Below are positions 9,310-17,290 of a stretch of DNA of 64,000 nt, piece after piece. The position numbers and the translations under genes were made by a program. The stretch spans positions 169,653 to 233,652 of the forward strand of contig CANMSE010000006.1 in assembly GCA_947500555.1 (NCBI GenBank), in the 5' to 3' direction. A model generated the notes under the pieces. It was not told the DNA's origin. It saw nothing but the letters and a program-made list of their open reading frames with translations, and ran no database searches. Source of the DNA: an uncultured Fulvivirga sp. (lineage in GTDB: Bacteria > Bacteroidota > Bacteroidia > Cytophagales > Cyclobacteriaceae). How positions within the stretch are numbered: position 1 is the first letter of the stretch; every line of letters starts with the position of its first letter.

Positions 9310-9913
9310 ACTCTTGAAGTAATTTATCCATATCAACCATTAATTTATCAACCTGATCTGCCAATGTACCATCGTAAAGTCCTCTTACTCTACGCTCTTT
9401 ATCAACTAAAATAAATGCACCACTATGCAAATAACCTCCTGGCGCGGTAGCATCATCCATGGCAGTAACCATATAGCTGGTTTGTCCAATTTTAAAAATG
9501 TCTTCTTTATCTCCTGTAATAAAGTGCCACTTGTCGGAAGACACACCCAACCGCTCAGAAAACTCTTTTAGCACCGCCACGGTGTCGTGCTTAGGGTCAA
9601 TACTATGCGATAGGATCATAACCTCAGGATTATCTTTGTATTTCTCATAAACACGCAACATCTGCGTTTTCATAATTGGGCAAATAGTGGGGCATGAAGT
9701 GAAGAAGAAATCGGCTACATATATTTTATCCTCAAAGGTGGCTGGTGTTACCATAGCGCTATCCTGATTGACAAATTTGTAATCAGCTATTTTATGAAAA
9801 ATCGTATCACCCTCCGCTTTTACTTCCTTTCGACCATATATCTTTAGTTTTTCATCCTTTGGTTGACAACTCCATAATGTTACTACTCCAACAAGTATTA
9901 CTAGGTATTTCAT
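9299..9913 (-). CDS. SCO1/SenC family copper-binding lipoprotein
   Basis: SCO proteins deliver copper to the CuA site of cytochrome c oxidase or act as thiol reductants there. The 204-residue product has a lipobox (LWSC, Cys16), a thioredoxin fold, the copper motif CPTIC (Cys74, Cys78) and the conserved His163 in YLHSG. All three copper ligands are present. It overlaps hemJ by four bases (ATGA) upstream and the cytochrome gene by eleven downstream, a strongly coupled operon. The grouping fits assembly or function of a respiratory oxidase, but the oxidase genes themselves are not in the window. Confidence 0.93.
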   Translation of the reverse strand: MKYLVILVGVVTLWSCQPKDEKLKIYGRKEVKAEGDTIFHKIADYKFVNQDSAMVTPATFEDKIYVADFFFTSCPTICPIMKTQMLRVYEKYKDNPEVMILSHSIDPKHDTVAVLKEFSERLGVSSDKWHFITGDKEDIFKIGQTSYMVTAMDDATAPGGYLHSGAFILVDKERRVRGLYDGTLADQVDKLMVDMDKLLQEYEK

Positions 9914-10446
9914 CTGTTTTCTCTTATTCTTTTATATAATCTGACTGCCAACATAATGATGGCACTAAATAGCACAAGACCTACAATTCCCCAAACTAAG
10001 CTCAATGCATTTTTCAGCACTATGATAAACACGATACCAACCAACAAAATGGTAGCTACTTCATTCCATATCCTTAGATGGATGGAAGAATGTCTGTAAG
10101 TACCTTTCTGCAGCTGCTTATATATTTTATGACAATAAAATTGATAGATATACAATAGTAAAACCAACGTCAACTTGATATGCATAAACCCCTGGCTTAA
10201 GTATGAAGGCACCTGCAAAAGAACAAGAGTCCCTAGAATCAGTGTTAATATTGCCGAAGGCCAGGTAATGGCAAACCATAACCTTTTAGCATTTCGCTTA
10301 TATTCTTCTACCAATATCGAACGTTTGGGCTCATCCAATTCATTTGATTCTGTCTGGTAAATGAAAATTCTTACTATATAAAAAAGTCCTGCAAACCAGG
10401 TGATTACAAAAATGAGATGTAGCGCCTTGAGGTACAAAAAGGTCAT
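9910..10446 (-). CDS. hemJ: HemJ-type protoporphyrinogen oxidase (CopD-like membrane protein)
   Basis: HemJ oxidises protoporphyrinogen IX to protoporphyrin IX in haem synthesis. The product has 178 residues and four to five predicted membrane helices. The N-terminus (KALHLIFVITWFAGLFYIVR, with the conserved His10) is typical of the HemJ/UPF0093 family. It leads the hemJ-SCO-cytochrome c operon, so haem supply and cytochrome or oxidase maturation are encoded together. The wider CopD superfamily is the alternative reading, but the N-terminal motif favours HemJ. A TACTTTTA element lies a few bases before the ATG on this strand and resembles a -7 box with one mismatch. Confidence 0.85.
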   Translation of the reverse strand: MTFLYLKALHLIFVITWFAGLFYIVRIFIYQTESNELDEPKRSILVEEYKRNAKRLWFAITWPSAILTLILGTLVLLQVPSYLSQGFMHIKLTLVLLLYIYQFYCHKIYKQLQKGTYRHSSIHLRIWNEVATILLVGIVFIIVLKNALSLVWGIVGLVLFSAIIMLAVRLYKRIRENR

Positions 10447-10528
10447 GCCGTAAAAGTAAGTTGTAATTCACTCTTTTCCACCACTGGCCGGACTATTAAA
10501 AGGTTTAAAATATTGGTCAATACTGAAA

Positions 10529-11353
10529 CTATACCACCTGAGCATAAGGTGATTCTTTAACGGATCCTATCATCACTTCATCACCTATGTTAATTTTACC
10601 TTTTTTTGTGAGAACAGCATTTTGCCCAAAGACCATTTTCTCATTTATCCGCTGTTTAAAAAGTGTTTTGAGAGGCTCCTTTCCTTGCTCTCCTGTTTTA
10701 GGGTTCATGGTGGTTACTATACATCGCGTACAGGGTTTTATTCCTTTTAAAGCAGCTGCACCTATTTCAATATCCCGCCAAAGAAATTCTTCATAAGCTT
10801 CACTCCCCTTAAAAACAATATTGGGCCGGAATCGCTGCCAGGTAATTTCTTCCTCAATTTTATCATTCAAATCTTTTACAGAACTCTCACCCACAAGTAA
10901 ATACGGATAGGCATCGGCAAAGCTTACGTGATTCTCTTGTTTTACCCAATCGGGCTGTACTATCCTTGAAGCATTTTCAGGTTGATATACTAAACGACAA
11001 TTAAATCCCAGGTTTTCTGAAAACCATCGATTAACATGGTCTGCAGCCGGTATTGCCTGCACCTCATCATCCCATACTTTCACCTTGATAGTATCACCAG
11101 TAGACAAGGTTTTAGGAATATGAATGCTGCCACCTTGTTCTTTCTTAATCTCAAAGCCTTCGTCCGTTGGGTTGACATCATAAAATAGAAATTCTTTATG
11201 TTGACGAATGGTCAGAAACTTATTTGATTCATTTATAAGCATCCAGCGTCTATCATACTGAAGGCCTCTTTCGGTTAACCATGCAGAAGACAAAGAGTAT
11301 CCACCAAGTGACTTAATAGGATAGGTAATAATATTAGATACAACTATTGCCAT
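10529..11353 (-). CDS. MOSC domain protein (YcbX/mARC-like)
   Basis: The 274-residue product has an N-terminal MOSC beta-barrel domain (ITYPIKSLGGYSL, RWMLIN) and a C-terminal MOSC domain. The latter includes KPCTRCIVTT, whose Cys is the expected molybdenum-cofactor ligand. YcbX and mARC homologues are molybdoenzymes that reduce N-hydroxylated compounds with electrons from a partner ferredoxin or flavin protein. Unlike YcbX there is no C-terminal 2Fe-2S domain here. It is divergent from the Crp/Fnr gene with 71 bases between starts, so the regulator could act on it. Confidence 0.88.
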   Translation of the reverse strand: MAIVVSNIITYPIKSLGGYSLSSAWLTERGLQYDRRWMLINESNKFLTIRQHKEFLFYDVNPTDEGFEIKKEQGGSIHIPKTLSTGDTIKVKVWDDEVQAIPAADHVNRWFSENLGFNCRLVYQPENASRIVQPDWVKQENHVSFADAYPYLLVGESSVKDLNDKIEEEITWQRFRPNIVFKGSEAYEEFLWRDIEIGAAALKGIKPCTRCIVTTMNPKTGEQGKEPLKTLFKQRINEKMVFGQNAVLTKKGKINIGDEVMIGSVKESPYAQVV

Positions 11354-11424
11354 GAGAAGTTATGCATTATGTTTACTAAACTTAACAATAATAGTTAAAT
11401 TCATATTTTAAGCCTTAGAATGAT

Positions 11425-12105
11425 ATGAGTGATAAGTCGAAACTGTGGTATTTCCAGGATGTAGATCTCTTCAATGTGCTTTGCCCGCATAAAACTGCGA
11501 GTATGGAAGATACTCATGAGTTTACTCAGTATAAGAAAAATCAGTTCGTTTATTTTCCGGATGAGCCCGCAAAAAGCATCTATATGATAGCTGAGGGACG
11601 TATAAAACTCGGCCATTATACGGAAGAGGGAAAAGAAGTAGTGAAAGCCATACTTGGCTCAGGTGAAATCTTTGGTGAGTTGGCATTGACAGGAGAGGAA
11701 AGACGAGTTGATTTTGCTCAGGCTATGGATGATAACACACGCGTTTGCCCCATAAGTATAGAAGATATGCAGGAGCTTATGGCAGAAGACAAAGAGCTAA
11801 ACTTCAAAATTTATAAGCTTATAGGACTGCGTATTCGGAAACTGGAACGCAAAATAGAATCGCTCGTTTTTAAAGATGCACGAACGCGTGTTGTAGAATT
11901 TCTTAAAGATGCAGCTGCCTGGAAAGGAAAGAAAGTTGGATTCGAAACCATGATCCCCACTAAACTCACTCACAAAGATATTGCTAACCTTACGGGTACA
12001 TCAAGGCAGACAGTAACTACCATACTTAATGAACTCAAAGAGGCTAATCTCATCTATTTCGATAGACGAAAAATATTGATTCGGGATTTGGATGAGTTGA
12101 AGTAG
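11425..12105 (+). CDS. Crp/Fnr family transcription regulator
   Basis: The 226-residue protein has an N-terminal cyclic-nucleotide-binding-like beta roll (GRIKLGHYTEEGKEVV, GEIFGELAL), a long dimerisation helix and a C-terminal winged helix. LTHKDIANLTGTSRQTV is the helix-turn-helix. The Arg and Ser that bind cAMP phosphate in Crp are not obvious, and there is no Fnr-type Cys cluster at the N-terminus, so the signal is unknown. It is divergent from the MOSC gene. A gene-poor stretch of about 258 bases follows. Confidence 0.9.
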   Translation: MSDKSKLWYFQDVDLFNVLCPHKTASMEDTHEFTQYKKNQFVYFPDEPAKSIYMIAEGRIKLGHYTEEGKEVVKAILGSGEIFGELALTGEERRVDFAQAMDDNTRVCPISIEDMQELMAEDKELNFKIYKLIGLRIRKLERKIESLVFKDARTRVVEFLKDAAAWKGKKVGFETMIPTKLTHKDIANLTGTSRQTVTTILNELKEANLIYFDRRKILIRDLDELK

Positions 12106-12128
12106 TTTTGTCATTCATAATACGTTTG
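12097..12128 (+). promoter_or_regulatory. Possible promoter upstream of the envelope-sugar genes
   Basis: TTG (12097-12099) and TACGTTTG (12121-12128, an exact TAnnTTTG) are 21 bases apart. A transcript from here would have a leader of about 230 bases before the glycosyltransferase start at 12364. The spacing is at the long end of what Bacteroidota use, so this is tentative. Confidence 0.3.
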
Positions 12129-12363
12129 ATCAAGAAAAAGGACGGTTCATCCTAATTCTTTGAGGTTTTCTCTAGAGTTTTTCTGAACTGATGAAATATT
12201 ATCGAATGGAGTAATCTCTAGTCTCACATTTTTCACTTCTTGTATACCTCATGTATACTTGATTTTCATAGACTATTTTGTGTTTGGGTGACCGCTTTAC
12301 TAGTTTCGTCTTCATATGCAAGGCACTTGAAATGTGCACTTCAATTAAGTATTTAAGTCATTT

Positions 12364-13263
12364 ATGACTATTCTCAAGGCTACTATTAAATATAGCGCTG
12401 ACCTATTACATGATTTTTCAGTTTTACGGAAAGTGAAGCGTAATCAGCGTGAGATTATCAAATTGTCTAAATCACATGGCAAAACAGTGCATCTAGATAG
12501 CAATAAATTAGACTGTGGTAATATCGAGCATTATTATCACTTTGTTTTTGATTTATTATTACCTCTTAGCTTAATCATTGATAAAGTACCACGTGATACC
12601 ATTTTTTCAATCCACAATTTTGGACCTCTTACCAAAAACCTGCTAATCTTTTTTTCTGATAGGATAAAAATAACAACAGTCTCTAAAGAGGATAAAAAAA
12701 ATATACTCTTTGGGATGAATCCTACCGCCTTAAGAGTGTTGAATTTTAATTTTCATAGACTTGTGAAGACTGCTTTTCATAATTTCAAAACCCTACAAAA
12801 TGCGATACGAAAAAAAGTATTGCTCATAGAGCGAGTAGCCCCAGACCCATATTATTTAATGAATGCCAATAACAAAGGTTCGGGTACTTCACGCAGATCT
12901 ATCGTAAATCACCAAGAGTTAAAAAACATGATACAGAGCGAGATATCAGCTCAATACGAGTTTCACAACTTAGTATTAGAAGAATTAACTCTTGAAGACC
13001 AAGTTCAATATTTCGGTTCGGCAGCTTTAATAATTGGTCAACATGGTGCAGGCCTAGCTAATATTGTCTGGATGAAGAATGGCTCTATGGTTATTGAATT
13101 TGGTTTTAATTCTAATAATCATTTCCAAAAAATAAGTAGATCTAAAAAGCATAAACATTATACTTACAAAAATCATCGGGAGAAACACATAACAATTGAC
13201 ATAGATGATTTTCGTATTTGGTTAACTTCAAATCAACAGTTGAAAAAATTTCTTAAACATTGA
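12364..13263 (+). CDS. Glycosyltransferase family 61 (DUF563-like)
   Basis: The 299-residue product shows the GT61 pattern: an early HYYHFVFDLLLPL segment, a central acceptor region, and the C-terminal GQHGAGLANIVWM followed by VIEFG. GT61 enzymes transfer pentoses, GlcNAc or other sugars in eukaryotes and bacteria; in bacteria they usually decorate surface polysaccharide or lipopolysaccharide. No signal peptide or membrane helix is evident, so it should act in the cytoplasm. A membrane protein gene follows after 21 bases and probably belongs to the same unit. Confidence 0.75.
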   Translation: MTILKATIKYSADLLHDFSVLRKVKRNQREIIKLSKSHGKTVHLDSNKLDCGNIEHYYHFVFDLLLPLSLIIDKVPRDTIFSIHNFGPLTKNLLIFFSDRIKITTVSKEDKKNILFGMNPTALRVLNFNFHRLVKTAFHNFKTLQNAIRKKVLLIERVAPDPYYLMNANNKGSGTSRRSIVNHQELKNMIQSEISAQYEFHNLVLEELTLEDQVQYFGSAALIIGQHGAGLANIVWMKNGSMVIEFGFNSNNHFQKISRSKKHKHYTYKNHREKHITIDIDDFRIWLTSNQQLKKFLKH

Positions 13264-13284
13264 AAAAGGCTATATCATAATGTG

Positions 13285-14457
13285 ATGCCAATTACCAATA
13301 TTTTTCAATTCAGAACCACTAACGTCACACTACTATCCATCCTCTATTTTGTGATGAGTGTATATCTATTCAATAAATATGGAACTCAGTTTGTCAATGA
13401 CTCTCCAAGATATTTAAACTACGCCTGTTATTTAAAAAGTGGCTTCTATTACGACCCACTTAACTTTTGGTATTTCACTTATGCAATTTTTATTTATCTC
13501 CATCAGTTTTTCTCTGATGCCATCCTACCCATAATTATCAACCAATACCTAATAGGGTATTTTGCTGTTTTGGCTCTCTACAGAGCTACAGGAATAATTA
13601 CGGGAAATAAGACGACAGCCTTACTAGCTAGCCTATTATTTATTATTTTTCCTGATAACCTATTTTGGCACTCCTACATCCTTACGGAATCGATCTACAG
13701 TTCCTTTTTATGTTTTTCATTTTATGCAATCATACTTCACTTAAAAGCACCAACAAAAAGTAACTTTACTCTAATAGTCATTACGGTTACAATCTGCTTT
13801 TTCTGTAAACCCACATCACCAGCTCTCATTTTTGCTTTGGTAATACCATGGTTGGCTAAATTTTTAAAGAATCCTTCATACCGACTTTGGAAAATTAGTA
13901 GTTTAATTGTGACTGGGATGACAGTTCTTATTCTGGCAAACCAGATGATCAACATGCATCGAGTGATGCTAATTTATGAGAAAGGTGATATCATTTTTGC
14001 CATGCATCAAATACCCAATAATCCATTTCATGACTTTCTCAGAGTCACCCCACCTGATGATCTACATGTACCTGAGCAGGATGGCCCATTAATAATTAGC
14101 ATGGTAGAATTTATAGTTAATAATCCAATCTATTGGGTAAAATTATTGCTTGGAAAACTAATTGTCTATTTAAGTCACATTCGCCCTTATTGGTCATGGA
14201 GTCATATAATAGCAGTGATACTAATTATATGGCCTAGTTATTATTTTGCTATAATGACACTAAGAAAGAAGCTACTTTCTAAGAAATTACTACTTCCAAT
14301 ATTTACTTATTTACTGATGCATTTGCTAATTGTCTGTAATACATGGGTAGATTGGGATGCAAGATTCTTCGTGCCATTATTTCCAGCATTAGCTCTCTTG
14401 GCTGCAGTTGGTTTAGCTGATAAGCTCGAGCAACTCCAAGCAAAGCCGTTTAGATAG
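13285..14457 (+). CDS. Multi-pass membrane glycosyltransferase-like protein (GT39/ArnT type)
   Basis: The 390-residue product has about nine or ten hydrophobic segments. An Asp lies in the first extracytoplasmic loop (VNDSPRYLNYA), as in polyprenyl-phosphate-dependent transferases of the GT-C fold. YRATGIITGNKTTALLASLLF and a late WDARFF segment fit such enzymes, but no diagnostic motif is complete. It probably moves a sugar from a lipid carrier to an envelope acceptor, together with the GT61 gene upstream. I chose the ATG at 13285; a GTG at 13282 adds one residue. A flippase or polymerase is the alternative. Confidence 0.6.
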   Translation: MPITNIFQFRTTNVTLLSILYFVMSVYLFNKYGTQFVNDSPRYLNYACYLKSGFYYDPLNFWYFTYAIFIYLHQFFSDAILPIIINQYLIGYFAVLALYRATGIITGNKTTALLASLLFIIFPDNLFWHSYILTESIYSSFLCFSFYAIILHLKAPTKSNFTLIVITVTICFFCKPTSPALIFALVIPWLAKFLKNPSYRLWKISSLIVTGMTVLILANQMINMHRVMLIYEKGDIIFAMHQIPNNPFHDFLRVTPPDDLHVPEQDGPLIISMVEFIVNNPIYWVKLLLGKLIVYLSHIRPYWSWSHIIAVILIIWPSYYFAIMTLRKKLLSKKLLLPIFTYLLMHLLIVCNTWVDWDARFFVPLFPALALLAAVGLADKLEQLQAKPFR

Positions 14458-14500
14458 TTTCTCTTTCGTTTCCTGATTCAACTTGCTTAAATTAAAGGCT

Positions 14501-15966
14501 ATGAAAAACGCCATTTTATTCACTACGTTCATCATACTTCTTACTGGTTTTGCTACCGCACAAAGCAGAAAACTACCCGTAGACACCATGGTTGTAACCA
14601 ATCATACCAGTACTATTAATGGTAGTAAAGTGACTTATCGCGCTACTACTGGCACACAACCGGTATGGGACGAAAATGATAAAGAGGTTGCTACACTATT
14701 TTACACTTACTATCGTAGAACTGATATCAACAATACTGCTAATAGACCACTCATTATGTCATTTAATGGTGGGCCAGGATCAGCTTCTGTCTGGATGCAT
14801 GTGGCTTATACAGGCCCTCAAGTCCTCAATATTGATGAAGAAGGCTTCCCTGTACAACCTTATGGAGTTCACGAAAACCCCTACTCTATCCTGGATGGCA
14901 GATATAGTTTTTATAAATCCGGTTAACACTGGTTATTCCAGGCCAATTATTGAAGAAGGAAAGGAAATCGATAGATCACATCGAATACCTAGCTGAGTGG
15001 CTCAACACATTCGTCACCCGTCATGAGAGGTGGACATCACCCAAATACCTGATAGGTGAAAGCTATGGGGGTACTCGGGTTTCAGGACTGGCACTCGAGC
15101 TGCAAGAGAGACAATGGATGTATCTGAATGGTGTTATTTTGGTTTCACCAGCTGATTATAAAGTTTTTAATTCAGATGTGCCTGTTTCTTCTGCACTAAA
15201 CCTCCCTTACTTTACTGCTGCTGCCTGGTATCATAAAATGCTCCCTGCTGATTTACAAGAGAAAGATCTTTTGGAAGTGCTCCCAGAAGCAGAAGAATTC
15301 GCACTGAATACCTTAATGCCAGCACAAGCTCGTGGTGGCTTTATTGATGAAAATGAAAGGAAACAAGTCGCTTCAAAAATGGCTTACTATTCAGGACTCT
15401 CTGAAAAGTCCATTTTGCAAAACAATCTGGACGTTTCAACAGCTTTTTTCTGGAAAGAGCTGCTAAGAGATAAAGCCGGTCAGACTATTGGGCGACTTGA
15501 CTCACGTTACCTGGGTTTGGATAAGATGGATGCAGGTACATCACCAGACTACAGTGCGGAGCTTACTTCATGGCTGCATTCTTTCACTCCTGCAATCAAC
15601 TACTACATAAGGGAACAGCTTAAATTCAAAACGGATGTGAAATACAATATGTTCGGACCTGTAAGACCCTGGGACAACAGTGATAACAATACAAGAGACA
15701 ACCTTAGAAAAGCCATGGCCGAAAACCCTTACTTAAAGGTTATGTTTCAGGCTGGGTACTATGATGGAGCTACTACTTATTTCAATTCAAAATATACTAT
15801 GTGGCAAGTTGATCCTAGTGGTAAGATGAAAGATAGATTTAGTTTCAAAGGCTACCGCAGCGGACATATGATGTATCTTAGAAAAGCGGACTTGAAAAGT
15901 GCCAATGATGATTTGCGAGAGTTCATTAAAGGAAGCTTATCTAATGGAAAGTCTGCTAAGTATTAA
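14501..15966 (+). pseudogene. Serine carboxypeptidase (S10 family), broken by two frameshifts
   Basis: The reading frame changes twice. The first part (from the ATG at 14501, signal peptide ending near ATAQ, then SFNGGPGSAS) reads to about 14896. The middle (ADIVFINPVNTGYSR) reads one frame on, from about 14898. The last part (IEYLAEW onward to 15966) reads in the third frame from about 14977. The catalytic residues are all still encoded in the last part: Ser in GESYGG, Asp in GYYDGAT and His in SGHMMYL. The first lesion fits a two-base loss; at the second the spacing is also shorter than in relatives, so a few codons may be gone. Either the gene is dead or the assembly has errors. Confidence 0.8.
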
Positions 15967-15995
15967 TTGAATAGACAACAGTATTAGTAACTTTG
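15967..15995 (+). promoter_or_regulatory. Bacteroidota-type promoter with a near-leaderless start
   Basis: TTG (15967-15969), 18 bases, then TAACTTTG (15988-15995), an exact TAnnTTTG. Only four bases separate the -7 box from the ATG at 16000, so transcription would begin at or very near the start codon. It also overlaps the end of the broken peptidase gene (stop at 15966). Confidence 0.6.
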
Positions 15996-15999
15996 GAAA

Positions 16000-16380
16000 A
16001 TGAAACGGGATAAGATCACTAGTGTTTTGAAAGTTAGCAACTGGCTGCTTCTTAGTGCTGTAGTATACTGTGCCGCATTATTATTTGATGTCCCTGAAAG
16101 TTCATTACAACGATTATCTGCTTCCTACGATACTGAGCAATTTGATGAGGTAAGTGACTCAAGTAGTACGGCTTTTGAATTTTTCTCTTCTGGAGAAGTA
16201 AGTGACGCTTCCGACAATCGTTGTTACAGACTAAGTGACTCCATTTATTTAGTCTTTATTTTAAATAGAAAATATAGTCTAATACTAAAAAGGTTAAACC
16301 TAGACTACTCCGTACCTTACTATACCTTTCAAACAAGACACTATTACCCAACAGATGATGACCATGAAACAGTTGCTTAG
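16000..16380 (+). CDS. Small single-pass membrane protein of unknown function
   Basis: The product has 126 residues: a short basic N-terminus, one membrane helix at about residues 14-30 (WLLLSAVVYCAALLF), an acidic serine-rich stretch, and a tyrosine-rich tail. I recognise no family. A well-formed promoter directly upstream and normal codon use support a real gene. A hairpin (16397-16416) and another tiny membrane protein gene follow, so it may belong to a group of small envelope proteins ahead of the AlkB gene. Confidence 0.55.
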   Translation: MKRDKITSVLKVSNWLLLSAVVYCAALLFDVPESSLQRLSASYDTEQFDEVSDSSSTAFEFFSSGEVSDASDNRCYRLSDSIYLVFILNRKYSLILKRLNLDYSVPYYTFQTRHYYPTDDDHETVA

Positions 16381-16396
16381 TTAAGCATCTAAAGTC

Positions 16397-16416
16397 ATTC
16401 ACCAACTCCGGTGAAT
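16397..16416 (+). terminator. Weak hairpin between the two small membrane protein genes
   Basis: ATTCACC (16397-16403) pairs perfectly with GGTGAAT (16410-16416) across a six-base loop. No proper T-run follows, so it may be an attenuating or RNA-stabilising hairpin rather than a full terminator. Confidence 0.35.
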
Positions 16417-16440
16417 AATGTTTCATGTAATTAACTGAAA

Positions 16441-16626
16441 ATGAAAAAAATTAAAAAGCTCCTAAAGCTAAGTAGCTTTATTATTGTTATAATATTAGCA
16501 TCAATTGGCTTGGGCTTCAATGCCGCAATTTTTCCTACTGCTCGAAGAGAAGAAAAACCATCGCATCTCGTTGAACAAGTGGAAAATGAAGAAAACGAAA
16601 ATGAAGCGTCTGAAGAAAAACAATGA
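16441..16626 (+). CDS. Tiny single-pass membrane protein with a charged tail
   Basis: The product has 61 residues: a lysine-rich start (MKKIKKLLK), a membrane helix (about 12-31), and a cytoplasmic or periplasmic tail made mostly of Glu, Asn and Arg. I recognise no family. Its TGA stop (16624-16626) is three bases before the GTG start of the AlkB gene in the same reading frame. The two are therefore almost certainly translated in series, and rare read-through would join them. Confidence 0.55.
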   Translation: MKKIKKLLKLSSFIIVIILASIGLGFNAAIFPTARREEKPSHLVEQVENEENENEASEEKQ

Positions 16627-16629
16627 GAA

Positions 16630-17241
16630 GTGCTAAAGCTGTTTAATGAACCATTCGACCCTAATCATAACTTACTACCCTATGACGGTATTGTAAACTA
16701 TTACGGGGTAGTCTTACCATTAAAAGAGGCCAATCACTTTTTTCAACAGCTCAATGAGAACATAGCATGGCGAAATGATGAAGCTTTCATTTTTGGAAAG
16801 CACTATATTACCAAAAGGAAAGTTGCGTGGTATGGTGACAAAGAGTTTGAGTATGAGTACTCAAATTCTTTGAAAAAAGCACTACCCTGGACTAATGAAC
16901 TGGTCAGGTTGAAAGCTGTGGCAGAAAAAGTCACCAATGAAACTTACAATTCATGCCTGTTGAACCTTTATCATAATGGCTCTGAGGGTATGGCTTATCA
17001 TAGTGATGACGAAAAGGATTTAAAACCTAATGGAGCCATTGCCTCCATCACTCTTGGGGCAGAACGTAAATTTTCCTTCAAACATAAAGAGTCCAAGGAA
17101 ACTGTATCATTGATGCTAGAACACGGCAGCTTACTAGTTATGAAAGGTGTAACCCAAACCTGGTGGAAACATCGATTACCACCCACCAAAAAAGTAACTA
17201 CTCCAAGAGTCAATCTGACGTTCAGAACGATCATGGAATAG
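16630..17241 (+). CDS. AlkB-type Fe(II)/2-oxoglutarate dioxygenase
   Basis: AlkB enzymes repair alkylated DNA or RNA bases by oxidative demethylation. The 203-residue product has the 2-oxoglutarate fold with the iron ligands His124 and Asp126 (YHSDDE) and His181 (WKHRLP). The 2-oxoglutarate-binding Arg pair is in PRVNLTFR. It resembles the ALKBH2/3-like bacterial group more than E. coli AlkB. Translation must begin at the GTG (16630), because an in-frame stop lies at 16624. A GAGAAG sequence just upstream may be the ribosome binding site and overlaps the preceding stop codon. Confidence 0.88.
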   Translation: MLKLFNEPFDPNHNLLPYDGIVNYYGVVLPLKEANHFFQQLNENIAWRNDEAFIFGKHYITKRKVAWYGDKEFEYEYSNSLKKALPWTNELVRLKAVAEKVTNETYNSCLLNLYHNGSEGMAYHSDDEKDLKPNGAIASITLGAERKFSFKHKESKETVSLMLEHGSLLVMKGVTQTWWKHRLPPTKKVTTPRVNLTFRTIME

Positions 17242-17290
17242 TATAATGTTGAAATTCGTTAGTTTTAAATATACCAAGCACTATAAAGAA

